The notes below the pieces were generated by a model. The model saw nothing but the letters and a program-made list of their open reading frames with translations. It was not told the origin of the DNA and searched no databases. This document shows, one piece after another, positions 33,428 through 41,310 of a DNA stretch of 49,540 nt. Position numbers and translations under genes: made by a program. Origin of the DNA: Firmicutes bacterium ADurb.Bin182 (GTDB taxonomy: Bacteria; Bacillota; Clostridia; Christensenellales; CAG-138); contig MWCU01000111.1 of NCBI GenBank assembly GCA_002070205.1, forward strand, positions 1-49,540. Reading direction: 5' to 3'. Numbering within the stretch: the stretch's first letter is position 1; every line of letters starts with the position of its first letter.

Positions 33428-34027
33428 TTATACTAATATCTTAACCTTTTCCTCCAACATCAAAGAAACGGCATCCAGATAATCTCCTTCATATTTAATC
33501 GTGTTATTGACAAGCATAGTCGTGAATCCGTGAATGAGACTCCATATGGTTAGAGCATCTAAGGACCAGCTGCTTTCGCTGATACTTTCATTTTTTCGCA
33601 GGCCAATAAAAAGCTTTTCAAAAACTGATACGATCCATCTGTCAGTCTTGATGAATTTTCCGTTTTTCATTATGATGGGATTGTGATGGTCTGTCATAAA
33701 TATAAATTTGAAATGCTCCGGGTTTTCAACCATAAATTTCACATAAAGATTACTAACTGCCATAATTTGCTTTGGGTAATCATCTTCATTTTCTGCAAGT
33801 GCTTCATTAATCAATGATGTGAATTCATCCGAAACGCTCGTAGTGATGGCATAAATAAGTTCCTCCTTATTTTTGAAATGCCGGTATGGTGCCGTATGAC
33901 TGACGCCGCACATTTCAGCAACTTTTCTTAAAGAGAAAGCTTCGAGCCCAACGCTGTTTAGCAGTTGAAGACCTTTTTCTATCAATTCTTTCTCTAAAAA
34001 ACCATGATGATATTTTTCCTTTTTCAT
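33428..34027 (-). CDS. TetR-family transcriptional regulator
   Basis: 199 residues from MKKEKYHHGF (ATG at 34027, with GAGAGG ahead on the minus strand); a longer start at 34042 overlaps that site. The helix-turn-helix occupies about residues 10-55 (FSLRKVAEMCGVSHTAPYRHFKNKEELIY), and the C-terminal ligand/dimer domain includes SLDALTIWSLIHGFTTMLV. Divergent from the flavodoxin gene across about 160 bases containing repeated TGTAAACATT motifs, so it probably represses that gene and itself. Confidence 0.88.
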   Translation of the reverse strand: MKKEKYHHGFLEKELIEKGLQLLNSVGLEAFSLRKVAEMCGVSHTAPYRHFKNKEELIYAITTSVSDEFTSLINEALAENEDDYPKQIMAVSNLYVKFMVENPEHFKFIFMTDHHNPIIMKNGKFIKTDRWIVSVFEKLFIGLRKNESISESSWSLDALTIWSLIHGFTTMLVNNTIKYEGDYLDAVSLMLEEKVKILV

Positions 34028-34076
34028 AAAAATTCCTCTCATGCAAAAATAATTTATAAAATCATATCATACTATG

Positions 34077-34168
34077 TTGACAATGTAAACATTATCTGCT
34101 AAACTCAAAATAGAAAGTTGATGGTGTAAACATTGTTTTGGTGATTCAAACATTTATCATGTTTGAAT
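34077..34168 (+). promoter_or_regulatory. Flavodoxin promoter with TetR operator candidates
   Basis: TTGACA (34077-34082), a 17-base spacer, TAAACT (34100-34105). The motif (A/G)(A/G)TGTAAACATT appears inside the spacer (34083-34092) and again at 34124-34133, once over and once after the promoter, as expected for a repressor. A further perfect palindrome ATTCAAACA (34144-34152) / TGTTTGAAT (34160-34168) lies in the leader. Confidence 0.6.
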
Positions 34169-34187
34169 TGCAGAAGGGAGTATTATT

Positions 34188-34637
34188 ATGGATAACATAA
34201 GTGTCGTTTACGCAACAAAAACACAACACTCAAAAAAGCTGGCAGAGGCGATAGGGAAAGAGTTTGATGTTGAAGCAAAAAACATCACAAAGCACCCTCA
34301 CCCCAAAGCAGCTGGACTACTCTTTCTTGTTGGGGGTATTTATGCCGGCAAGAGTAATCCTGTTCTTTTATCCTATGCCGAAAAGCTTGACGCTTCCATT
34401 ACCGGTAAGGTGGTACTGGTCACGAGCAGTGCGTCAGTCACCCATCGTAATCAAAGAAATCTTCGCGCGCTTCTTGTTGGAAAGGGCATCGACGTCGTCG
34501 ATGAGATTACCTGTCCCGGAGGATTACTGTTTATCAAATTCAGTCATCCGAATAAGATAGATATCCAGTCCGTTGCAGAAGCTGCAAAGAATATATCGAG
34601 AAAAGTAGCAACAAGTGCTGCCGGGCATGACGTTTAG
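34188..34637 (+). CDS. Flavodoxin-domain protein
   Basis: 149 residues. The FMN phosphate loop is of the form VVYATKTQHSKKLAEAIG (residues 6-23, T/S-x-T-x-x-S type), followed by LFLVGGIYAGKSNPVLLSY near 46 and VVLVTSSASVTHRNQ near 75 where the flavin ring would sit. It may be a small electron carrier or quinone/oxidative-stress reductase. Start supported by GAAGGGAG. Controlled most likely by the divergent TetR protein. Confidence 0.82.
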   Translation: MDNISVVYATKTQHSKKLAEAIGKEFDVEAKNITKHPHPKAAGLLFLVGGIYAGKSNPVLLSYAEKLDASITGKVVLVTSSASVTHRNQRNLRALLVGKGIDVVDEITCPGGLLFIKFSHPNKIDIQSVAEAAKNISRKVATSAAGHDV

Positions 34638-34661
34638 ACGATCATATAGCCAGAATCATGA

Positions 34662-34696
34662 AAATCTGACGCGACAAAACAATAGTATAAAAGCCT
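34662..34696 (+). repeat. Dispersed repeat, copy 2
   Basis: AAATCTGACGCGACAAAAC followed by AATAGTATAAAAGCCT. A following AGGCT can fold back on AGCCT. Located 25 bases after the flavodoxin stop. Confidence 0.6.
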
Positions 34697-34767
34697 AACT
34701 TCTGATTTTGAGGCTATTAATGAATAAGATAACTGAATAGATTGCTACATTTCTGTAAAGTAAGCTA

Positions 34768-34803
34768 AAGCAAACTCAAGTTCATATGGGCTTGGGTTTG
34801 CTT
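34768..34803 (+). terminator. Hairpin downstream of flavodoxin
   Basis: AAGCAAACTCAAG (34768-34780) / CTTGGGTTTGCTT (34791-34803), 13 base pairs with one wobble and a 10-base loop. Weak T content follows. Rest of 34697-35032 shows no gene; a TTGACA at 34952-34957 followed by TAGTAT at 34974 could be a promoter for the dead kinase. Confidence 0.5.
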
Positions 34804-35032
34804 AATCTGCATAGGTAAATCTGCTGCCAAAGCACGAAATGCTGTACTCCTTCTGCAAATCAGTATTTTGAAGCAATGGAAACTGAAAAACTACAAATAT
34901 AGGGCCATTAACTACACTTTTTCGTACCGGAATTCATGTTTTGCACTTTTCTTGACAGGTAAAGCCTTTATGATAGTATGAATGCAGGGGAAATGTGGCA
35001 CGCGCTCATAGGCGGGACGTATTAAACAAATA

Positions 35033-35606
35033 GTGTTCTTAAAAGTTGGTGAGAAATATCATGAAAAGGGAAGCTTTGGTTCTGAAACGGGATGCGTATC
35101 TCGATACAATAGAAAGCGCCTTTATTCCCTGAAAGCCATGCTCGACATACTGTTTGAATATGCGATGCTGCAATCGGATGATTATCCCATAACAATGCAA
35201 AGCGTCGATATATGCGGCATATTATACCAAGTATTATCAGCCTATTACGACGATTTCATGATAAAGGGAGCGACCCCTGAAATTAGGTTGGAAAGAGAAA
35301 GCTATTTTGTCTGTTCGGATAAAAATGCTTTGATACGTATATTCGAAAACCTTGTTAGCAATTCGTTGAAACATGGGAAAGGTAACCTGAGCATTCAATC
35401 TCATCCGCAGGAGGGTATGTCGAAACCAGATTTACAAATGCCGCGGAGGATTTATCGGAAGACGATGTAAGTCAATTCTTCGATGATTTTATACTGCCGA
35501 TAAATCGAGAAGCTCTAAGAATAAGGGCCTCGGCCTTGCGATTGTAAAGAAATTCGTTGACAAGACGGGCGGAGAAATCGAAGCGCATCTTGAAGACATT
35601 TTTTAA
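35033..35606 (+). pseudogene. Histidine kinase, multiply frameshifted remnant
   Basis: Three reading frames must be joined. The first (to about 35405) gives SLKAMLDILFEYAMLQSDDYP and the ATPase N-box RIFENLVSNSLKHGKGNLSI. The second reads YVETRFTNAAEDLSEDDVSQFF. The third gives DKSRSSKNKGLGLAIVKKF (G-box) and VDKTGGEIEAHLED before TAA at 35604-35606. Together they form the dimerisation/ATPase part of a sensor kinase, but the sensor domain is absent and the frame is broken at least twice, so the gene is dead. No response regulator gene is adjacent. Confidence 0.7.
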
Positions 35607-35684
35607 CTATATCGATCAGGTACCGGTCGGATAATGTACTGCGGTACAAAATGTAGAGTGAATTCATGCTATTTGGGAAAATGT

Positions 35685-35711
35685 GAAGCGCAAGAACCGT
35701 CCCTGCGCTTC
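35685..35711 (+). repeat. REP hairpin with AGAACCGTCCC core, upstream of arsD
   Basis: Perfect arms GAAGCGCA (35685-35692) and TGCGCTTC (35704-35711) enclose AGAACCGTCCC. It is the clearest REP of the window, 33 kb from the RAYT remnant at 629. It lies in the arsD promoter region. Confidence 0.65.
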
Positions 35712-35803
35712 ATTGTGCATAGAAGAACCAATGGTTAATAATGAGTCTGCTGGCATAGTCGAAAAAGAAAATAGTGAAAACTAATAAAAAGGAGTTATGT
35801 TCC

Positions 35804-36175
35804 ATGAAAAAAATGTCTATTTACGATCCTGCGATGTGTTGCTCTACTGGCGTTTGTGGGCCTTCCATTGATCCCGAACTGTTAAGGGTTGCCACCATAA
35901 TCAGCAATCTGCAAAAGAAAGGAATCAGAATTGAAAGACACAACCTGTCAGGTGATCCGCGCGCGTTTATTGCCAATGAGAATATAAACCAATTACTAAA
36001 GAAACATGGCCCTGAAATTCTGCCCGCAACGGTATTGGACGGACAAATTGTAAAAACAAAAGAGTATCCAACGAATGAAGAATTCGCGCGTCTTTTGGAT
36101 ATTCCGAAAGAAGAGATTATTGCAGAAAAGCCGACTGCTAATAAGTGCAATTGCAAACCGGGCGGCTGCTGCTAA
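35804..36175 (+). CDS. arsD: Arsenite metallochaperone ArsD
   Basis: 123 residues. ArsD carries As(III) to the ArsA ATPase. It has the conserved YDPAMCCSTGVCGPS motif (Cys pair near 12-13 and Cys near 18) with a thioredoxin-like fold (IERHNLSGDPRAFIAN, LPATVLDGQIV), and a C-terminal Cys cluster CNCKPGGCC that forms a second thiol site. ATG at 35804 with AAAAAGGAG ahead; the frame from the GTG at 35774 overlaps that site. First gene of the ars operon, 14 bases before arsA. Confidence 0.93.
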   Translation: MKKMSIYDPAMCCSTGVCGPSIDPELLRVATIISNLQKKGIRIERHNLSGDPRAFIANENINQLLKKHGPEILPATVLDGQIVKTKEYPTNEEFARLLDIPKEEIIAEKPTANKCNCKPGGCC

Positions 36176-36189
36176 TAAGGAGTGAAATA

Positions 36190-37935
36190 ATGTTTCAAGT
36201 ATTCGATCTGGAAAAAATAAATCTCACAAAATACTTATTTTTTACCGGCAAAGGCGGCGTGGGGAAAACCTCCGTTGCCTGTGCCATGGCTGTTTCCTTG
36301 GCCGATCAAGGCAAGAAAGTGTTGCTGATCAGTACAGACCCCGCATCCAACTTGCAGGATGTTTTTGAGACAGACCTGAACAGCACAGGAGTAGAGATTG
36401 CCGCAGTGCCAAATCTTTTGGTAGCCAATCTCGATCCTGTAAGAGCGGCCGCAGACTATAAAGAAAGTGTTGTAGCGCCGTATCGCGGGATACTTCCGGA
36501 TACAGTGATTAAAAACATGGAAGAGCAGCTATCCGGGGCTTGCACGGTGGAGATAGCGGCGTTTAACGAATTTACCGCTTTTCTTGCGGATAAAGAAACC
36601 GAATCAAAGTATGATTACATTATATTTGATACGGCTCCTACGGGGCATACCCTGCGTATGTTGCAGCTTCCCTCGGCATGGACTAATTTCATCAGCGAGA
36701 ATACATACGGGGCATCCTGCTTGGGGCAGCTTTCCGGTTTAGAAGAAAAAAAGGACTCATATAAGCAGGCGGTTGAGACACTTTCGGATAAAAACAAGAC
36801 CACGCTCATGCTTGTATCGACACCGGAAAGCACACCGCTTGCCGAGGCAAGCCGCGCATCCAATGAATTAAAGGATATAGGCATTAAAAATCAAATGCTG
36901 CTGTTAAACGGTGTGCTTTTTTCCTTTAATGAAAACGATGATACGGAAAAAGCTTTTTACAAGAAGCAGCAGGCAGCGTTAAACAGCATGCCGGAAGAAT
37001 TAAAAACCTTAACTGCCTATCAAGTACCACTAAGAGCCTACAACATTATCGGAGTATCAAATGTCAGGCGGTTTTTAAAAACTGATGATTTTAGCGAAAT
37101 AGAGGTTAGCGGGAATATAGACATTCATTATTCTTTAAAAGACGTTGTCCAAGATATTTTTAAATCAAATAAGAGAGTAATTTTTACGATGGGAAAAGGC
37201 GGCGTTGGAAAGACTTCTATTGCGGCTGCTGTTGCTCTTGGGTTATCCGAAAAGGGCAAGCGGGTTCATCTGGCAACGACAGACCCCGCAGCACATTTAC
37301 AATATGTAATCAGTCAAAGTGAAAATATTACCGTAAGCAACATTGATGAAGAAAAGGAACTTGCTAAATATAAGGAAGAAGTGCTTTCAAAGGCCAGAGA
37401 GACAATGAGCGAGGATGATCTTGCATATATTGAGGAAGACTTGCGTTCTCCCTGCACACAGGAGATAGCCGTTTTTAGGGCATTTGCTGAAATAGTTGAC
37501 CGCAGCGAAAACGAAGTTGTGGTTATTGATACAGCGCCTACAGGCCATACATTGCTATTGTTGGACGCGACACAAAGCTACCACAGGGAAGTAAAGCGCA
37601 CACAGGGAGAGGTTGAGGAAGCCGTTAAAAAACTTCTGCCGAGGCTCAGAAACCCCAACGAGACGCAAGTTATTATTGTAACATTGCCGGAAGCAACGCC
37701 TGTTTTTGAAGCTATGCGGCTGGTCGAAGATTTAGACCGGGCAGGGATTAATAGTAAATGGTGGATTGTTAACAAAAGCATTTATCTGACCGCAACCAGC
37801 AGCTCTTTTCTTAAGGCGAAAGCCTCAAACGAAGTCAAATGGATACAAAAAGTCGCGGAGATTTCAAAAGGCAATTATGCGGTTATCGCATGGAAGCCCA
37901 ATGAAATCAAAGGCGAAAACCTAAAAGAATTATAA
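36190..37935 (+). CDS. arsA: Arsenical pump-driving ATPase ArsA
   Basis: 581 residues in two homologous halves. A1 has P-loop FFTGKGGVGKTSVACAMA near residue 16 and DTAPTGHTLRMLQLP near 150; A2 has FTMGKGGVGKTSIAAAVA near 335 and DTAPTGHTLLLLD near 450. The metalloid-site Cys residues expected in ArsA (for example in GACTVEIAAF and SPCTQEIAVF) are present. It normally energises ArsB, but no arsB is visible here, so it may act with a permease elsewhere. ATG at 36190 is set by AAGGAG at 36178-36183; a longer frame from 36145 overlaps arsD. Confidence 0.95.
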   Translation: MFQVFDLEKINLTKYLFFTGKGGVGKTSVACAMAVSLADQGKKVLLISTDPASNLQDVFETDLNSTGVEIAAVPNLLVANLDPVRAAADYKESVVAPYRGILPDTVIKNMEEQLSGACTVEIAAFNEFTAFLADKETESKYDYIIFDTAPTGHTLRMLQLPSAWTNFISENTYGASCLGQLSGLEEKKDSYKQAVETLSDKNKTTLMLVSTPESTPLAEASRASNELKDIGIKNQMLLLNGVLFSFNENDDTEKAFYKKQQAALNSMPEELKTLTAYQVPLRAYNIIGVSNVRRFLKTDDFSEIEVSGNIDIHYSLKDVVQDIFKSNKRVIFTMGKGGVGKTSIAAAVALGLSEKGKRVHLATTDPAAHLQYVISQSENITVSNIDEEKELAKYKEEVLSKARETMSEDDLAYIEEDLRSPCTQEIAVFRAFAEIVDRSENEVVVIDTAPTGHTLLLLDATQSYHREVKRTQGEVEEAVKKLLPRLRNPNETQVIIVTLPEATPVFEAMRLVEDLDRAGINSKWWIVNKSIYLTATSSSFLKAKASNEVKWIQKVAEISKGNYAVIAWKPNEIKGENLKEL

Positions 37936-37954
37936 AAAATAAGGAGAAATAAAA

Positions 37955-38476
37955 ATGGCTGATCAAGATGGATGTTGTTGTTCTTGCGGTAGTGACTGCT
38001 GCGCTCCTGCAAAGGAGAAAAAGAAAATAATCATCGACTTCTTATTCTTGGATTTGAGCATTTGTACTCGCTGCCAAGGAACTGAAAACGCCTTGGATGA
38101 GGCAATCTCCGATGTGGAAGTTGTTTTAAATGCTGCCGGATATGAAGTGGTGGTTAACAAGATTCACGTTGATACCAAAGAACTGGCTATACAGCACAAG
38201 TTTGAAAGCTCGCCAACGATCAGAGTCAATGGAAAAGATATTGACGTTGAAGTAAAAGAGAGCTTGTGCGATTGCTGCGGCGACCTTTGCGGCGATAATG
38301 TGGATTGCAGGGTTTGGACGTATCAGGGTCAGGAATATACGATTCCGCCAAAAGCATTGATTGTAAATGCAATTCTTGCGGAAGTGTATGGAGGCGGTGC
38401 GCCTGTACAAGAAAAGGAGTATATTTTACCGAAGAACTTAGAAGCATTTTACGAGGCAATGGATAAGAAAAAATAA
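37955..38476 (+). CDS. DUF2703 Cys-rich protein of ars operons
   Basis: 173 residues with 15 or more Cys. An N-terminal cluster CCCSCGSDCCAP precedes a thioredoxin-like core with a redox CxxC in LSICTRCQGTENAL near residue 37, a cis-Pro type segment HKFESSPTIRVNGKDI near 90, and a second cluster CDCCGDLCGD near 107. This matches DUF2703 proteins found next to arsenic genes; the function is not established, but metalloid binding or thiol delivery is plausible. AAGGAG at 37942-37947 supports the ATG. Confidence 0.85.
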   Translation: MADQDGCCCSCGSDCCAPAKEKKKIIIDFLFLDLSICTRCQGTENALDEAISDVEVVLNAAGYEVVVNKIHVDTKELAIQHKFESSPTIRVNGKDIDVEVKESLCDCCGDLCGDNVDCRVWTYQGQEYTIPPKALIVNAILAEVYGGGAPVQEKEYILPKNLEAFYEAMDKKK

Positions 38477-38490
38477 CATACGGGGGAATT

Positions 38491-38907
38491 ATGAGCAAAC
38501 CAAAGGTAGCCTTTATTTGTGTACACAATTCATGCCGTTCACAGATGGCTGAAGCAATTGCTAAACTATTAGCGTCCGATGCTTTCGAGGCTTATTCAGC
38601 CGGTACTGAAACAAAGCCCGAAATAAACAGGGATGCGGTAAGGGTTATTAAAAATCTTTATGGCGTTGATATGGACAAAACGCAAAGATCAAAATTATTG
38701 GCCGATATCCCGCCGGTTGATGTTGTAATAACCATGGGATGCAATGTCGAATGCCCCTATCTACCAAGCAAGTATAGAGAGGATTGGGGATTGGAAGACC
38801 CGACCGGCAAGGATGAAGCGGCTTTCGTTCAAACTGCAAGAATCATTGAGCAGAAAGTTCTGGAACTAAAGAATAAAATAAATGAAATTTTAAAGGGGAA
38901 AAAGTGA
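38491..38907 (+). CDS. arsC: Arsenate reductase ArsC, LMW-phosphatase type
   Basis: 138 residues. The P-loop CVHNSCRSQM (C-x5-R) lies at 10-19, and the redox relay pair occurs in GCNVECPYLP (Cys near 82 and 89 as in pI258-type ArsC). DPTGKDE gives the catalytic Asp. It reduces As(V) to As(III) using thioredoxin. GGGGGAA at 38482-38488 supports the start. Its stop overlaps the ferredoxin start. Confidence 0.95.
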   Translation: MSKPKVAFICVHNSCRSQMAEAIAKLLASDAFEAYSAGTETKPEINRDAVRVIKNLYGVDMDKTQRSKLLADIPPVDVVITMGCNVECPYLPSKYREDWGLEDPTGKDEAAFVQTARIIEQKVLELKNKINEILKGKK

Positions 38908-39164
38908 TGTCAAAAAACTGGTATCCGATGATCAACTATGAGAAATGTGTTGAGTGTGGGGCTTGCATAGACATGTGCCAACATGGAGTCTATAGCAAAG
39001 AAAGAGCGCCGCGTCCTGTTGTTGTATACCCTGAAGGATGCATTGAGGGGTGCAAAGGATGCGGAAGTCTTTGTCCGAATGAAGCTATTGGATATTTTGG
39101 CGATGAAGTAGCTTGCAGCGCAGGCGGATGTGACTGTAGCGGAGGATGTGCCTGCAAAGGATGA
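38907..39164 (+). CDS. Dicluster 4Fe-4S ferredoxin-like protein
   Basis: 85 residues. CVECGACIDMCQHGVY and CIEGCKGCGSLCPNEAIGYF give the two cluster-binding motifs, followed by a Cys/Gly-rich tail (CSAGGCDCSGGCACKG) unusual for ferredoxins and like the Cys tails of the neighbouring ars proteins. The ATG at 38907 is preferred to the GTG at 38904 for spacing from AAGGGG. Possible electron donor or metalloid-binding accessory of arsC. Confidence 0.8.
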   Translation: MSKNWYPMINYEKCVECGACIDMCQHGVYSKERAPRPVVVYPEGCIEGCKGCGSLCPNEAIGYFGDEVACSAGGCDCSGGCACKG

Positions 39165-39207
39165 AAATTTGACGAAAGGCCAAAAGAATAGTACGGGAAG
39201 AAAGCCT
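39165..39207 (+). repeat. Dispersed repeat, divergent copy 3
   Basis: AAATTTGACGAAAGGCCAAA followed by AGAATAGTACGGGAAGAAAGCCT. It shares TTGACG, AATAGTA and AAAGCCT in order with the copies at 33353 and 34662. It begins immediately after the first ferredoxin gene. Confidence 0.4.
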
Positions 39208-39259
39208 ATGAGCTGGACTCTTAGTGCCTATGCTCAAACTTAGCGAAAGGATTACAATT

Positions 39260-39475
39260 ATGAAACGCGCCATGGTTAACCCTTCAAAATGCATTGGATG
39301 TATTCCATGTAAAATTGAAGAGTATTGCACCCATAAAGCGGTAATCCGGGAAGACCATAAACCATGGATAGATTTCTATTTATGCAGTGGCTGTATGAAA
39401 TGCAAAATATATTGTGCTCACGATGTAGTCGAAGAAATTGCACGGCCATGTGGCAACAATAAAATCGGCTGGTAG
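39260..39475 (+). CDS. Second small 4Fe-4S protein
   Basis: 71 residues. MVNPSKCIGCIPCKIEEYCTHKAV and LCSGCMKCKIYCAHDVV carry two C-x2-C-x2-C-type cluster motifs spaced like a bacterial ferredoxin fold. The ATG at 39260 has AAAGGA ahead; an in-frame start at 39224 lies before that site. It follows the first ferredoxin by 95 bases, close to the end of the ars genes; partner unknown. Confidence 0.75.
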   Translation: MKRAMVNPSKCIGCIPCKIEEYCTHKAVIREDHKPWIDFYLCSGCMKCKIYCAHDVVEEIARPCGNNKIGW

Positions 39476-39572
39476 TAGTTCAACATACTAAAAACTAAAT
39501 CTAATCGCTGCGAACCTAAAGATATAAAAAATTTAAGCACATTCCTGAAGTTTATCTCATATAATAAAAATG

Positions 39573-39618
39573 GTTGACGATGGAAACTAAATGCGCTAAA
39601 ATAGTTGACGATAGAAAC
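39573..39618 (+). promoter_or_regulatory. MarR-gene promoter with direct-repeat operator
   Basis: TTGACG (39574-39579), a 17-base spacer, TAAAAT (39597-39602). GTTGACGATRGAAAC occurs twice, at 39573-39587 and 39604-39618, 31 bases apart (three helical turns), so one copy covers the -35 and the other lies after the -10. This is a strong candidate site for autoregulation by the encoded MarR protein. Confidence 0.65.
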
Positions 39619-39637
39619 CATTTTAGAAGGTGGGCTT

Positions 39638-40093
39638 ATGGATAAAAATATAGCGGATATATACAAGGCAATACTGGAATTATCATGGCGATTCGGAAAT
39701 CACGGTTTTAACGGGAAATGCTGCGGCGATTTATCTTTAGTTGAGTTTATGGCATTGAAAAAGATTCAGGAAAGCAATGAAATTACAATTCAAGAAGTGG
39801 GTAATGCGATTAACTTTACAAAAAGCGGGGCGAGCAAAATCATAGACCGTTTAGAAAAAAAGGGATATGTAGTACGGATGAACTCCCCGGCTGATGGCCG
39901 TGTTTGCTGTGTATTGACGACGGATAAGGGAAAAGAAACTGTAGCCGGAATTATGGAGAATTACACTTTATATCTGGATGACGTATTAAAGGGGATTGAT
40001 CCTCAACAGATTGGCCAGATCAGAGAAACATTAATAATGCTTGTCGATACATTACAAAAGAATCAGCCGTTCAACTTGATAACCGATATTTAA
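39638..40093 (+). CDS. MarR-family transcriptional regulator
   Basis: 151 residues with a winged helix-turn-helix (EVGNAINFTKSGASKIIDRLEKKGYVVRMNSPADGRVCCVLTTDKG, residues about 50-95). N-terminal Cys in GKCCGDLSL and VCCVL could sense thiol-reactive metalloids, which is only a suggestion. The ATG at 39638 follows AGAAGGTGGG. The gene opens a unit with the ArsP-like permease 16 bases downstream and takes the place of the absent ArsR. Confidence 0.88.
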   Translation: MDKNIADIYKAILELSWRFGNHGFNGKCCGDLSLVEFMALKKIQESNEITIQEVGNAINFTKSGASKIIDRLEKKGYVVRMNSPADGRVCCVLTTDKGKETVAGIMENYTLYLDDVLKGIDPQQIGQIRETLIMLVDTLQKNQPFNLITDI

Positions 40094-40109
40094 CAGGAGG
40101 TAACGATTC

Positions 40110-41000
40110 TTGAATACGCTTTTAGATACAATTAAATATTTTCTAATTATTATGGCAGAGCTGGTAGGGCTGTTCTTAGCCATCAGCACAATTATTGCAT
40201 ATGTTTTAATGCATTTGCCACAGGAAAAAATAAAGAAATGGATGTCCGGAAAAGGTATATGGGGCAATATCATGGCAGTGCTTTTTGGCGCTGTAACTCC
40301 ATTCTGCGCGTGTTCAACTGTTCCTATTACGGTCGGTCTGATACAAGCAGGAGCGCCTTTTGGTGCTATTATGTCATTCGTTATATCTTCCCCACTAATG
40401 GATCCCTTGGTATTCATCATGCTTGGGACATTCTTGGGATGGGATGTTGCGATAATATTCCTTGTTCTCACTTCGGTTGTGTCGGTACTCGCAGGAGTCG
40501 TCCTTGAAAAAATGGGTTGGGCGAAGTATGTAAAGAACGTCAGGATTAAGGGAGATCATGCTCAGGATGAAGAAATACCCAAAAAATTCCTTATAAAATT
40601 GAAGGTGTCTTTTTTAAAGGCATGGGCAGATTTTAAACGCGTGTTTTGGTATATGATTATCGGTGTTGCAATCGGTGCTGTTATTTACGGCTATCTGCCT
40701 GAAGACCTTTTGGCGCAGGTTGCAGGCCCCAATAATCCATTTGCAGTCCTCATAGTGGCTTTGATCGGTTTACCTTTGTATATCCGCGTAGAGTCAGCCA
40801 TCCCGATAGGTCTTGCCCTAATTGGAAAGGGCGCCAGCATGGGTTCAATAATCGCTTTGATTATTAGCGGAGCGGGTATCGCTATTCCCGAATTAACGAT
40901 GTTTGCAAGCCTCTTCAAGAAAAAGATTATTATTGCGTTTATTATCATAGTATTTGTTATGGCCGTTTTTTCCGGCATTATAATCAACTTGCTATTATAA
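40110..41000 (+). CDS. ArsP/SO_0444-type permease (DUF318)
   Basis: 296 residues and about eight membrane helices in two repeats. The first contains FGAVTPFCACSTVPITVGLIQAGAP near residue 60 (the F-C-x-C-S motif of the family), the second ALIGLPLYIRVESAIPIGLALI. A charged loop (IKGDHAQDEEIPKK) separates them. Members export metalloids or organoarsenicals. The start is TTG at 40110, set by AGGAGG at 40096-40101; no alternative ATG fits. It is the only transporter of the ars region and so the likely arsenic exporter here. Confidence 0.85.
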   Translation: MNTLLDTIKYFLIIMAELVGLFLAISTIIAYVLMHLPQEKIKKWMSGKGIWGNIMAVLFGAVTPFCACSTVPITVGLIQAGAPFGAIMSFVISSPLMDPLVFIMLGTFLGWDVAIIFLVLTSVVSVLAGVVLEKMGWAKYVKNVRIKGDHAQDEEIPKKFLIKLKVSFLKAWADFKRVFWYMIIGVAIGAVIYGYLPEDLLAQVAGPNNPFAVLIVALIGLPLYIRVESAIPIGLALIGKGASMGSIIALIISGAGIAIPELTMFASLFKKKIIIAFIIIVFVMAVFSGIIINLLL

Positions 41001-41023
41001 ATAAGTAAAAGGAGATTAGTAAT

Positions 41024-41194
41024 ATGAAAGACGAAAAAGAGAAAAAGGGTTTCTTTGCACGGTTAGCTGAAAATAAGAAGGATAAAAAAAGCTCATGCTG
41101 TTGCAATATCGAAATTGAAGAAATCCCGGAAGACGAAAAAGAAAACAAAACCAGCGCCGAGGATACAGACAATAAAGGTAATTGCTGCGGTTAA
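41024..41194 (+). CDS. 56-residue Cys-cluster protein after the permease
   Basis: ATG at 41024 with AAAAGGAG ahead and TAA at 41192-41194. The product starts MKDEKEKKGFFARLAENKK, has a Cys cluster SCCCNIEIEE near residue 30, an acidic middle and ends GNCCG. No signal peptide or transmembrane segment. The Cys clusters resemble those of ArsD and the DUF2703 protein, suggesting cytosolic metalloid binding or delivery to the permease. It is 23 bases from the permease and clearly translated from the same message. Confidence 0.7.
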   Translation: MKDEKEKKGFFARLAENKKDKKSSCCCNIEIEEIPEDEKENKTSAEDTDNKGNCCG

Positions 41195-41223
41195 CAGCTT
41201 TATAACTATTAACAAAGCTGCGG

Positions 41224-41265
41224 AAACCGGACGTAAAAGGATTTTTCGAGTGTTCGGTTTATTTT
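41224..41265 (+). terminator. Terminator of the MarR-permease unit
   Basis: AAACCGGAC (41224-41232) / GTTCGGTTT (41252-41260), eight of nine positions pairing, followed by ATTTT. A second stem CAGCTTT (41195-41201) / AAAGCTG (41214-41220) precedes it directly after the stop codon. Confidence 0.6.
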
Positions 41266-41310
41266 CGATTACTATTATATAAACATATAGTTTTGAAACG
41301 GGTGATAGAA

